The notes beneath the pieces were generated by a model, which did not search any database, was not told the origin of the DNA, and was given only the letters and a program-made list of their open reading frames with translations. The position numbers and the translations under genes are program-made. Below are positions 25,611-32,563 of a DNA stretch of 33,617 nt, piece by piece; the stretch's first letter is position 1, and each line of letters opens with the position of its first letter. The DNA comes from Bacteroidota bacterium (GTDB lineage Bacteria > Bacteroidota > Bacteroidia > Chitinophagales > Saprospiraceae): assembly GCA_017857395.1 (NCBI GenBank), contig JAFMDF010000069.1, positions 1-33,617 on the forward strand. Reading direction: 5' to 3'.

Positions 25611-26870
25611 CTACTGGCCAGCCATTTCCTTCAAAGCATTTACAAACACATCCAATTCCGCAGTAGTTGTATAAATATTAGGCGATATTCGACAACCATG
25701 CACGCCTACTCCATCAATAGCGACCGTCCAAATTTTATATTTATCTAATAAGGTATTTGCCATTTCTTTTGGTTTCATACCTATAACACCTACATTTGCA
25801 ATGCCACAAGAACGATGTCTTTCTACAGGCGTATTAACCCTGATATTAGGCATGGCTCTAACTTTATCCGTCCAATAATTTTGGAGGTAGCGCATTCTAG
25901 CTTCTTTTCTATCCAAACCTAATTTTTCTAAATAATCAATCGCATTGCCGACGCCTAAATCCGTATGAACGGGATGCGTTCCAGTATGATTCAGTCGCCT
26001 TAAATCCGCAGGTTCTTTTCCCCAATCTGCAAATCGTGGCGAGATTTGCGCCGTTTTTTCTTTTTTTACAAATAATAATCCTGCTCCTAATGGCGCACTT
26101 AACCATTTGTGTAAACTACTGCCATAATAATCACAATCTAAATCTTTCATAGAAAATTGGAAATGACCAACGGCATGTGCCCCGTCTACCATCACTTCTA
26201 CCCCATGCTTATGTGCCATATCACATATTTTCCGAATCGGCAAAATATGACCTGTAATATTAATGATGTGACAAACCATTAATAACTTAGTTTTAGCCGT
26301 AATAGCATTTTCATAAATAGCCACAATCTCTTCATCTGATTTAGGGTGATTAGGAATGGAAACAACCGTATTTTTAATACCACGCTCTTGCGCAACTTGT
26401 TCAAACATGTGCTGCATGGAACCATAATCTTGTTCCGCATAAACGGCTTCGTCTCCTTGTTTCCAAGGAAAGCCTGCTATAATTGTATCTAAAGACTCTG
26501 TTGTATTTCTAGTTATAATTACTTCTCCAGGTTCAGCGTCTACCAATTTTGCTAGTCGATTGGCTACGGTATCTTTATTATCCCATTGCACGGTTCGCAT
26601 ATACCAAGAGGCTTGATAATTCACTTCTCTAGCATGCGCTATATAATTATTTAACGTTTCTTCTGGAACATGGCAGTAATACCCATTTTCCAAATTGATA
26701 TAATCAGGTTTCAAGCGGTAGCCTGCTCTAATTTTTGCCCAAAAATCTTCATCTTTAGCTAAATTTTCTGGCGAAATGTTTTCAAATTGTGGAATTAATT
26801 TTTCTAAGGGTTGGAAGAAAGATGCTGCAGAAACCCCTATGGATGTTTTTAAAAAGTCTCGTTTTGTCAT
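25611..26870 (-). CDS. Class V aminotransferase-fold PLP enzyme, isopenicillin-N-epimerase-like, with export leader
   Basis: Encodes 419 residues. A leader beginning MTKRDFLKTS followed by a small-residue stretch resembles Bacteroidota Tat signals (KR in place of RR), so the enzyme may be periplasmic. The body is a fold-type I PLP protein: TRNTTESLDT at 120-129 (phosphate binding), DGAHAVGH at 229-236 (Asp229 to the pyridine nitrogen), and SLHKWLSAPLGAGLL with the PLP lysine at 255. The closest annotated relatives are CefD-like epimerases and cysteine-desulfurase-like proteins, but the true reaction is unknown. It lacks an obvious desulfurase cysteine loop. It is 130 nt downstream of the LacI-family gene on the same strand, so limited co-transcription is possible. 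Confidence 0.88.
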   Translation of the reverse strand: MTKRDFLKTSIGVSAASFFQPLEKLIPQFENISPENLAKDEDFWAKIRAGYRLKPDYINLENGYYCHVPEETLNNYIAHAREVNYQASWYMRTVQWDNKDTVANRLAKLVDAEPGEVIITRNTTESLDTIIAGFPWKQGDEAVYAEQDYGSMQHMFEQVAQERGIKNTVVSIPNHPKSDEEIVAIYENAITAKTKLLMVCHIINITGHILPIRKICDMAHKHGVEVMVDGAHAVGHFQFSMKDLDCDYYGSSLHKWLSAPLGAGLLFVKKEKTAQISPRFADWGKEPADLRRLNHTGTHPVHTDLGVGNAIDYLEKLGLDRKEARMRYLQNYWTDKVRAMPNIRVNTPVERHRSCGIANVGVIGMKPKEMANTLLDKYKIWTVAIDGVGVHGCRISPNIYTTTAELDVFVNALKEMAGQ

Positions 26871-26957
26871 TGATTAAAATTTAGTTGGTTCGTATAAAAT
26901 GAGTAAGTCGAAAATGCTGCCTTGTGCTCGCCCTTTCTCGACAAAAATCCATAATTT

Positions 26958-26979
26958 GGGCAACCACAAGGGATTGCCC
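26958..26979 (-). terminator. Weak hairpin downstream of LacI gene
   Basis: GGGCAA (26958-26963) pairs with TTGCCC (26974-26979) across a 10-nt loop. It sits just past the stop of the LacI-family gene. The stem is short and no U-run follows. Confidence 0.35.
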
Positions 26980-27000
26980 CCACAAAATCTATATCGTCAG

Positions 27001-28056
27001 TTAAAGATAATAATCAACATTCTCTTTCACGACAATATCTAAAGGTAAATATTGAATAGGCGGAACTATTTTTTTTAATAATAAGGCATCAATCAAATTG
27101 GTAATCGCCAAAAAGCCTTGCCGCTCAGGATTTTGATTAATTAGATAATCTATTTTTCCAGCCTTTAAATAGGCAATATTTTGGGGCAATAAATCAAAAC
27201 CAATAATGGTCGTATTTTTTAATAAAGAACCCGCATGCTCAATTAGCTGATAGGCTTTAGAAGTACTAACAAAAATCCCTGTAGGATTCGAAAATTCCGT
27301 TAATACCTGTTTTAAAAATTGCCCCAAAGTCTTTCCTTGATTAACCTCACTAAAAGCTTTTTTAATAATTAAAGCCTTCTTTTTATTTTTTTTAAAATAA
27401 TCATAAAACCCCGTTTCTTTTTGGGAAATATGTGTTGCATTAGCTGTCTTCTCAGCCGCTTCTAAATGTAGTAATAAATAACTTGCATTTTCTGGTTGCT
27501 TGTCGCTAATCAATCGAGCAGCCAATACACCACTTTGGTAAGAATCTTGCCCAATATAAGCTACACTAGCAACAGTTGGTAAATGCGTATTAATTAGCAC
27601 ATACGGTAGCTTCTTCTTAGCTAATGCTTTTAGAAACAGTTGAGATTCTTGTTGGAAAATAGGTGCTAGAATTAATGCGTCTGGTTCGTCTGCTAAAATT
27701 TGGGTGGATTGTTCAATATAACTTTCGACTTCATTTTCTTCGAAATAATAATATTGCAAATCAATCAAAAAATGTTGGTTCGCCGCTATTGCTTTATCAA
27801 TCCCTTTTTTGGGTGCTTCCCAAAAGGCATCTTGTTTAAAATTCGGTAAGAAGACCGCAATTTTTAAAACCTTATTATTGGCAAGGGTTCTTGCCATAAT
27901 ATTAGGTTGATAATTGAGTACTTTCATCACTTCTTCTACCTTTTTCTTAACCGCAGGCATTACATTGCCTCGGTTATGAATGACTCGGTCAACCGTTCCC
28001 GTAGACACCCCAGCTGCCAATGCAATATCTTTGATGCGAACTCTTTTTTTAGGCAT
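27001..28056 (-). CDS. LacI-family transcriptional regulator
   Basis: Encodes 351 residues. Residues 7-28 are the LacI-type helix-turn-helix (VRIKDIALAAGVSTGTVDRVI), followed by the hinge helix with ARTLANNK at 55-62. Leu58 corresponds to the residue that LacI and PurR insert into the central CpG step of their operators. Residues about 65-345 form the periplasmic-binding-protein-like effector domain, of the type that binds free sugars. It overlaps the upstream acetyltransferase gene by 8 nt, so both are made from one mRNA starting in the palindrome at 28631-28668. That palindrome has a central CpG and is the obvious operator candidate, implying autoregulation and control of the divergent ROK/NagB genes. 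The effector is inferred to be an amino sugar. Confidence 0.93.
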   Translation of the reverse strand: MPKKRVRIKDIALAAGVSTGTVDRVIHNRGNVMPAVKKKVEEVMKVLNYQPNIMARTLANNKVLKIAVFLPNFKQDAFWEAPKKGIDKAIAANQHFLIDLQYYYFEENEVESYIEQSTQILADEPDALILAPIFQQESQLFLKALAKKKLPYVLINTHLPTVASVAYIGQDSYQSGVLAARLISDKQPENASYLLLHLEAAEKTANATHISQKETGFYDYFKKNKKKALIIKKAFSEVNQGKTLGQFLKQVLTEFSNPTGIFVSTSKAYQLIEHAGSLLKNTTIIGFDLLPQNIAYLKAGKIDYLINQNPERQGFLAITNLIDALLLKKIVPPIQYLPLDIVVKENVDYYL

Positions 28057-28573
28057 GTTGTAAGCTTATATCCATCAACCAATCTGTTTGTAAATCCTTT
28101 CCCAAATAAAAATCATGTTCTGCGAATTTTTTAAAACCATTGCGTTCATAAAATCGAACTGCACCATAATTTTTCCCCCAAACACCTAACCATAAGCGCA
28201 TCTTATTTAAATTTTTAGCTACTTCAAAAACTTTGTCCATCATTAATTGCCCTATTCCTTTTCCTTGATAAGCCGCTAGTAAATAAATACGCTCGACTTC
28301 TAATCCATTATCTATAGGCTCAGATTGCGCCGTTTCAATATTTAGTTTTAAATAACCAATGATTTTCTGCTCCTCCTGTACAAAATAAAAAATGGAATAC
28401 GGATTAGTTAATTCTGCTTTCACTTTTTCTAGTGTAAAGGCATCTAAGACATAAGCATCCATATCTTCTTTCGTGTTTTGTGTGCCAAATGCGGCTACAA
28501 AAGTTTCTTTTGCAAGTGTGCTTAAAATAGATAAATCTTCGATGGTACACTTCCGAAATTGTATACTTTTCAT
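28049..28573 (-). CDS. GNAT-family N-acetyltransferase
   Basis: Encodes 174 residues with the acetyl-CoA binding motif A (YLLAAYQGKGIGQLMMDKV; Q/R-x-x-G-x-G), a preceding strand with KLNIETAQ, and a C-terminal VRFYERNGFKKFAEHDF typical of the family's motif B. Length is standard and there is no signal peptide. The acceptor is not predictable. The gene is first in an operon with the LacI-type regulator, its TAA overlapping the regulator's ATG (ATGCCTAA, 28056-28049). The position in an amino-sugar locus raises the possibility that it acetylates an amino sugar or a related metabolite, but this is inference only. Expression should start near 28650 from a good promoter on this strand. Confidence 0.9.
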   Translation of the reverse strand: MKSIQFRKCTIEDLSILSTLAKETFVAAFGTQNTKEDMDAYVLDAFTLEKVKAELTNPYSIFYFVQEEQKIIGYLKLNIETAQSEPIDNGLEVERIYLLAAYQGKGIGQLMMDKVFEVAKNLNKMRLWLGVWGKNYGAVRFYERNGFKKFAEHDFYLGKDLQTDWLMDISLQHA

Positions 28574-28630
28574 ACAGAATTGTTTAAATTTTTCCTAAAA
28601 ATATAAAAATAAATTTTAATAAAAAAATAA

Positions 28631-28668
28631 TAATTGTATATTTGTGTGCGCACACAAATATACAATTA
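28631..28668. promoter_or_regulatory. Perfect 38-bp operator-like palindrome
   Basis: Every base from 28631 to 28668 is mirrored, 19 bp on each side, centred on CpG at 28649-28650 (core TGTGTGCGCACACA). The symmetry ends abruptly (A opposite A outside). It lies between the divergent GNAT-LacI and ROK-NagB operons and contains TATATTTG on both strands. LacI-family operators are palindromes with a central CpG, so the adjacent LacI protein is the likely ligand. Confidence 0.75.
28637..28644 (+). promoter_or_regulatory. -7 element of ROK-NagB operon
   Basis: TATATTTG matches TAnnTTTG exactly and is the mirror image of the minus-strand box. The -33 position on this strand (28615-28617) reads TTT rather than TTG, so this promoter looks weaker than its divergent partner and may need activation. 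Confidence 0.5.
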
Positions 28669-28684
28669 AACAAAAATCATTCAA
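28655..28684 (-). promoter_or_regulatory. Promoter of GNAT-LacI operon
   Basis: On the minus strand TTG (28684-28682), a 19-nt spacer, then TATATTTG (28662-28655) is an exact Bacteroidota promoter match. Transcription should begin near 28650, about 75 nt before the acetyltransferase ATG. The -7 box lies inside the palindrome, so a bound repressor would block it. Confidence 0.65.
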
Positions 28685-28704
28685 TTTTTATAAATTCATC
28701 AACT

Positions 28705-29646
28705 TTGACTGTAGCAATTAGCATAGATATAGGCGGCACCACTACCAAAATTGGCTTAGTCACTCCATCGGGAAAAATTATTGCTAAAAATCAATTTGAT
28801 ACCTGGAAAGGCAACTCTAAAAATGCCTTTTTCAACAATCTTTTTGAAGCGATTGGCAAATTAATCATTGATATAGATTTTGAGGACATTAAAGGAATTG
28901 GCATTGATGCGCCTAGTTGTGTGCCACAGGAAGGCATTATTAAAGGCGCTTCTAATTTACCTTTAAAAGGAGAAGTCCCAATCGTTGACATCTTAGCCAT
29001 TAAATATAAAAAGGAAGTATATCTCTGCAATGATGCGAATGCTGCCGCTTTAGGAGAAGGAAAGTTTGGCAATGCTAAGGGGATGTCCAATTTTGTAGTC
29101 CTTACTTTAGGAACTGGATTAGGGGCAGGTATTATTGTCAATAATGAAGTGTTAACTGGTCAAAGTGGCTTATCAGGCGAAATGGGCCATATTACAGCGA
29201 TTAGAAATGGCAGACAATGTGGTTGCGGTAGAAAAGGCTGTTTAGAAACTTACACTTCGGCAACTGGCATCAAACGCAATTTTTTAGCACAATTAGCAGA
29301 AAGTAATTTGCCTTCTAGTTTAGAAAATTTACCTTTAGCTTCACTGACGACGAAGAAGATAGGAAAGGCGGCAAAAGAAGGAGATGAAAATGCCAAAAAA
29401 GCTTTTGAATATGGTGGAAAAATTCTCGGCGAACACCTTGCTGATTTTGTCCATTTATTTGAACCAGAAGCGATTGTCTTAGCTGGTGGTGTGGCACAAG
29501 TTGGCGAACTATTGTTTACCCCTACCATCAATGCCCTATTTGATAATTTATTACCGAATTATATTAATAATATTCAAGTACTCCCTTCCGCTTTGGGCGA
29601 AAATGAAGCCGCCTTATTAGGAGCGAGTACTTTGGTTTTTCAATAA
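28705..29646 (+). CDS. ROK-family sugar kinase
   Basis: No in-frame ATG precedes the conserved start. I choose TTG at 28705, giving MTVAISIDIGGTTTKIG and 313 residues; the earlier TTG at 28642 lies inside the operator-like palindrome and overlaps its promoter box. Motifs: DIGGTTTKIG (ATP phosphate), ND at 109-110 with the catalytic Asp110, LGTGLGAGII, EMGHI, and the zinc site CGCGRKGC (172-179) with the His of EMGHI. ROK kinases phosphorylate glucose, N-acetylglucosamine, N-acetylmannosamine or similar sugars at the expense of ATP. Being first in an operon with a NagB-PIG-L fusion, an N-acetylglucosamine or glucosamine substrate is likely but unproven. Cytoplasmic. Confidence 0.92.
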   Translation: MTVAISIDIGGTTTKIGLVTPSGKIIAKNQFDTWKGNSKNAFFNNLFEAIGKLIIDIDFEDIKGIGIDAPSCVPQEGIIKGASNLPLKGEVPIVDILAIKYKKEVYLCNDANAAALGEGKFGNAKGMSNFVVLTLGTGLGAGIIVNNEVLTGQSGLSGEMGHITAIRNGRQCGCGRKGCLETYTSATGIKRNFLAQLAESNLPSSLENLPLASLTTKKIGKAAKEGDENAKKAFEYGGKILGEHLADFVHLFEPEAIVLAGGVAQVGELLFTPTINALFDNLLPNYINNIQVLPSALGENEAALLGASTLVFQ

Positions 29647-29655
29647 TCGATTTAA

Positions 29656-29717
29656 AGTAGCTTGGGCTTCTAGCCCGAGTAATATTTTATCTACTCGGGC
29701 TAGAAACCCAAGCTACT
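29656..29717. repeat. Nested hairpin in the ROK-NagB gap
   Basis: Arms 29656-29681 and 29692-29717 pair over 26 bp with one mismatch and a 10-nt loop. Each arm has the plan AGTAGCTT, inner stem GGGCT-TCT-AGCCC, GAGTA. The hairpin at 20846-20929 has the same plan with AGACC-TCT-GGTCT. It may reduce read-through or protect mRNA ends within the operon. Confidence 0.75.
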
Positions 29718-29735
29718 ATAAATAAAAAAGCAGAA

Positions 29736-31676
29736 ATGGTTACCATTAAAAAATCACCAAAAGTATTAAAATACCAATTTAAGTCTTTTGAGAAATTACC
29801 CACTCGGATTTGGAAAAATGCCGATGAAGCCTCTGTGCATGTCGCACAATCCATTGCTTTAGCTATTCGACAAAAACAGCAAGAAGGAGAACCAATTGTA
29901 TTAGGCTTAGCAACTGGTTCAACGCCTATTAAAGTGTATGATGAATTAGTCCGACAACATAAAGAAGAAGGGCTGAGCTTTCAAAATGTTATTACCTTTA
30001 ATTTGGACGAATATTATCCAATGCAGCCTGACGCAGAACAAAGCTATGTTCACTTTATGCGAGAGTATTTATTTGACCATGTAGACATCAAACCAGAAAA
30101 TATTCACATTCCAGATGGCAGGATTTCTATGGATGAAATTGGCAAATATTGTGAAGATTATGAAAAGAAAATAGACGCTTATGGTGGATTGGATATTCAG
30201 TTATTAGGTATTGGTAGAACTGGTCACATCGGTTTTAACGAACCTGGTTCTTGGGAAAATGCCTTGACTCGTTTAGTCAAATTAGATGCTTTGACTCGAC
30301 AAGATGCGACTAAAGATTTCATACTAGAAGAAAACGTTCCCTATCGTGCCGTAACTATGGGGATTGCGAGCATCATGAAAGCCAAGAAGATATATATGAT
30401 GGCTTGGGGATCCCACAAAGCACCCATCGTACAAAAGGCAATAGAAGGGCCCGTCAGTGAAACGATTCCAGCTACTTTTTTACAAAAGCACCCTAATATT
30501 ATAACGATATTAGATACCGAAGCAGCAGGAGAATTAACGAGAGTCAAAACACCTTGGTTAGTAGGTCTTTGTAACTGGAATAAAGATTTGATTACTAAGG
30601 CAGTTATTTGGTTATCTATTACTGCGGAAAAACCCCTTTTAAAATTAACCGATGAAGATTATAATGAACATGGATTAAGCGATTTAGTCGTAGAATATCA
30701 ATCTGCCTATAAATTAAATATTGAAATTTTTAATCGACTTCAACATACAATTACAGGCTGGCCTGGTGGAAAACCTAATTCTGATGATTCCACTCGTCCT
30801 GAACGAGCAACTCCTGCTAAAAAACGGGTGATTATTTTTAGCCCCCACCCTGATGATGATGTTATTTCTATGGGCGGTACTTTTTTGAGATTGGTCGAAC
30901 ATGGGCATGAAGTTCATGTAGCGTATCAAACCTCTGGAAATATTGCGGTGCATGATCATGATGCCCTTCGCTATTTAGAATTTTTCCGAGAATTTGGTGA
31001 CCATAATAGTCTAGAAGGCGAAAATTTATTGAAAAAATTAACCAAGATTGAACGTTTTCTACAAAAGAAAAAACCCGGTCAATCCGATTCCAATGATGTC
31101 CGCTTGGTGAAAGGGCTTATTCGTCGTGGTGAAGCTCGTGCAGGCGCTCGTTTTTGTGGTTTGCCCGATAAACAAATCCATTTTTTAGACATGCCTTTTT
31201 ACGAAACAGGTAGGGCTAGAAAAAAACCATTAGGGCAAGCCGATATTCAAATAGTAGAAAAATTATTACAAGATATTCGCCCACATCAAGTCTATGCAGC
31301 AGGTGATTTAGCCGACCCTCATGGCACCCATCGAGTTTGTTTGGATGCCATCACTCAATCCTTTCAGAATCTACAAAAAGAGAAATGGATGAAGGATTGT
31401 TGGCTATGGATGTACCGAGGTGCTTGGCACGAATGGGGCATTCACGAAATAGAAATGGCGGTCCCCTTAAGTCCCCACGAATTAATGAAAAAAAGACGGG
31501 CTATTTTTATGCACCAATCTCAAAAAGATAGTGCCCCCTTCCCTGGTTCTGATGCTAGAGAGTTTTGGCAACGTGCGGAGGATAGAAATATGGAAACGGC
31601 TAAGACTTATAATGACTTAGGCATGGCAGAATATGAAGCGATGGAGGCTTTTGTTCGGTGGAAGGATTTGGATTAA
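29736..31676 (+). CDS. nagB: Glucosamine-6-phosphate deaminase-like protein fused to PIG-L (LmbE) deacetylase
   Basis: Encodes 646 residues. Residues about 20-300 are NagB, which isomerises and deaminates glucosamine-6-phosphate to fructose-6-phosphate and ammonia: GLATGSTP (57-64), FNLDEYYP with Asp91, and GRTGHIGFNEP with His164 and Glu169. Where E. coli NagB has catalytic Asp141 this protein has Thr162. Residues about 363-620 are a PIG-L zinc deacetylase: SPHPDDD (369-375) and DPHGTHRV (527-534) hold the metal ligands. PIG-L enzymes remove acetyl from N-acetylglucosamine groups, so one chain could deacetylate and then deaminate. Such long NagB proteins are known in Bacteroidota. The gene is second in an operon with the ROK kinase. 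Its last nine codons are copied at 32474-32503. Given Thr162, NagB activity is not certain. Confidence 0.92.
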   Translation: MVTIKKSPKVLKYQFKSFEKLPTRIWKNADEASVHVAQSIALAIRQKQQEGEPIVLGLATGSTPIKVYDELVRQHKEEGLSFQNVITFNLDEYYPMQPDAEQSYVHFMREYLFDHVDIKPENIHIPDGRISMDEIGKYCEDYEKKIDAYGGLDIQLLGIGRTGHIGFNEPGSWENALTRLVKLDALTRQDATKDFILEENVPYRAVTMGIASIMKAKKIYMMAWGSHKAPIVQKAIEGPVSETIPATFLQKHPNIITILDTEAAGELTRVKTPWLVGLCNWNKDLITKAVIWLSITAEKPLLKLTDEDYNEHGLSDLVVEYQSAYKLNIEIFNRLQHTITGWPGGKPNSDDSTRPERATPAKKRVIIFSPHPDDDVISMGGTFLRLVEHGHEVHVAYQTSGNIAVHDHDALRYLEFFREFGDHNSLEGENLLKKLTKIERFLQKKKPGQSDSNDVRLVKGLIRRGEARAGARFCGLPDKQIHFLDMPFYETGRARKKPLGQADIQIVEKLLQDIRPHQVYAAGDLADPHGTHRVCLDAITQSFQNLQKEKWMKDCWLWMYRGAWHEWGIHEIEMAVPLSPHELMKKRRAIFMHQSQKDSAPFPGSDAREFWQRAEDRNMETAKTYNDLGMAEYEAMEAFVRWKDLD

Positions 31677-31735
31677 GTTCTATTTTATTGATTCCTTTAA
31701 ATTAGGCGGCTGTGGGAAACAGCCGCCTAATTGGA
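31646..31735 (+). repeat. Direct repeat copy 1: end of nagB-like gene plus terminator
   Basis: This 90-bp segment (last nine codons, stop, and hairpin) matches 32473-32563 with a few differences confined to the short stretch between stop codon and hairpin. It is the copy belonging to the intact gene. Confidence 0.85.
31700..31732 (+). terminator. Terminator of ROK-NagB operon
   Basis: A perfect 14-bp stem (AATTAGGCGGCTGT and its complement) with loop GGGAA lies 24 nt past the stop codon. The symmetry of A/T at the base lets it work in either direction. Confidence 0.75.
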
Positions 31736-31906
31736 TTAAAATATTGGCAAAGTGCGTTTGTTTCGGTATGATGCGAAAAAACAGCCGCTTGCTTTTGATT
31801 AATCCCGATTTTATCAGTTCTAATTTTTATTATATATCTTATTTTGACAAGTTGAAAACTTCCATGATATTGAGTCATAACTTATTTTGCTACTAAAATC
31901 AAATCT

Positions 31907-32086
31907 ATGACACCAAAAGAAGAATTGGAAGCACTTTTAGAAGAAATCGCTTGGTTAGAAGAATTAATCGAAGATGCTTTAGATGACAATGGAATGTCCA
32001 TCTTTGAAGAACAATGGTTGCGTAATATGATTAATTATCACGATACTAGAATGAAGAAATTGAAAAAATTGCTTAAAAACAAATAA
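31907..32086 (+). CDS. Small acidic helical protein, unknown
   Basis: Encodes 59 residues: an acidic N-terminal helix (EELEALLEEIAWLEELIEDAL) and a basic C-terminus (KKLKKLLKNK), joined by a short NGMSIFEEQWL segment. Heptad-like leucine spacing suggests a coiled coil or helical hairpin. I do not recognise it. ATG start, clean stop, and codon use like its surroundings. It is followed 27 nt later by a second tiny gene on the same strand, and both lie between the two copies of the nagB-like gene end. It resembles a small partner protein, but nothing in the sequence fixes a role. Confidence 0.55.
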   Translation: MTPKEELEALLEEIAWLEELIEDALDDNGMSIFEEQWLRNMINYHDTRMKKLKKLLKNK

Positions 32087-32113
32087 TTCATTATCTTTAA
32101 AAAAATTATTATT

Positions 32114-32284
32114 ATGGATACTAAAATTAAATTAGTTGATTTGGAAAAAAGTCAGGCAAAAACGGATAAAATAATTAATAAGATTATTGCCAACCCCAAC
32201 AATTATGATAAAGCGCAACTACAAAAAGTAGTTGACTCAATGGAACGTTTAATTAAAAAAGCTAAAGCTAAACTAGGAGAATAA
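32114..32284 (+). CDS. Small basic helical protein, unknown
   Basis: Encodes 56 residues, Lys-rich and predicted almost wholly helical, with a possible turn at NPNNYDK in the middle (residues 28-34) making a helical hairpin. No cysteines, no membrane segment, no recognised family. It lies 27 nt after the 59-residue gene and ends 16 nt before a strong terminator, so the two form a compact operon. Opposite charge tendencies in the two products (acidic helix, basic helix) would allow them to pair, which is inference. Confidence 0.5.
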   Translation: MDTKIKLVDLEKSQAKTDKIINKIIANPNNYDKAQLQKVVDSMERLIKKAKAKLGE

Positions 32285-32300
32285 TACTTTGCTAATTCTC

Positions 32301-32342
32301 CAACAAAAGCCGCTATCATTCATTTTATAGCGGCTTTTGTTG
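32301..32342 (+). terminator. Terminator of the small-gene pair
   Basis: A perfect 16-bp stem (32301-32316 with 32327-32342; core AAAAGCCGCTAT) has a 10-nt loop, with As before and Ts in the descending arm. It lies 16 nt after the second small gene, an excellent bidirectional intrinsic terminator. Confidence 0.85.
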
Positions 32343-32472
32343 TTTTATCAAGCAAAACAATTTTTAACAAAAAATTCAATATCGACAACTGACTGATTTT
32401 TAGGCATTGTTGAAAATGACAGCTGTTTACTTTTGTTTGGCAAACAGCTGTTGAAAATCTTAAAACATCGGG

Positions 32473-32563
32473 GGCTTTTGTTCGGTGGAAGGATTTGGAT
32501 TAAGCTCCATTTTTAATGATTCCTTAAAATTAGGCGGCTGTGGGAAACAGCCGCCTAATTGGA
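32473..32563 (+). pseudogene. Displaced copy of the nagB-like gene end and terminator
   Basis: Bases 32474-32503 still read AFVRWKDLD and stop, identical to the true C-terminus ending at 31676. The hairpin that follows (32528-32560, 14-bp stem, loop GGGAA) is identical to the operon terminator at 31700-31732. Homology begins abruptly at 32473 and ends at 32563. No start or upstream part of the gene is present, so this is a fragment, not a gene. Confidence 0.85.

Noticed and set aside
28642-28704. N-terminal extension of the ROK kinase
   Set aside because: It would start inside the palindrome on a promoter box, and the added residues do not resemble the family.
29656-29717. Hairpin as a full terminator separating ROK and NagB genes
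   Set aside because: No T-run follows on the plus strand and the next ATG is 19 nt away; the genes make sense as one operon, so partial attenuation or a dispersed repeat is more likely.
31633-31896. Open frame of 87 codons overlapping the end of the nagB-like gene
   Set aside because: It runs through the terminator hairpin in another frame and its translation has no coherent composition; it is a chance frame.
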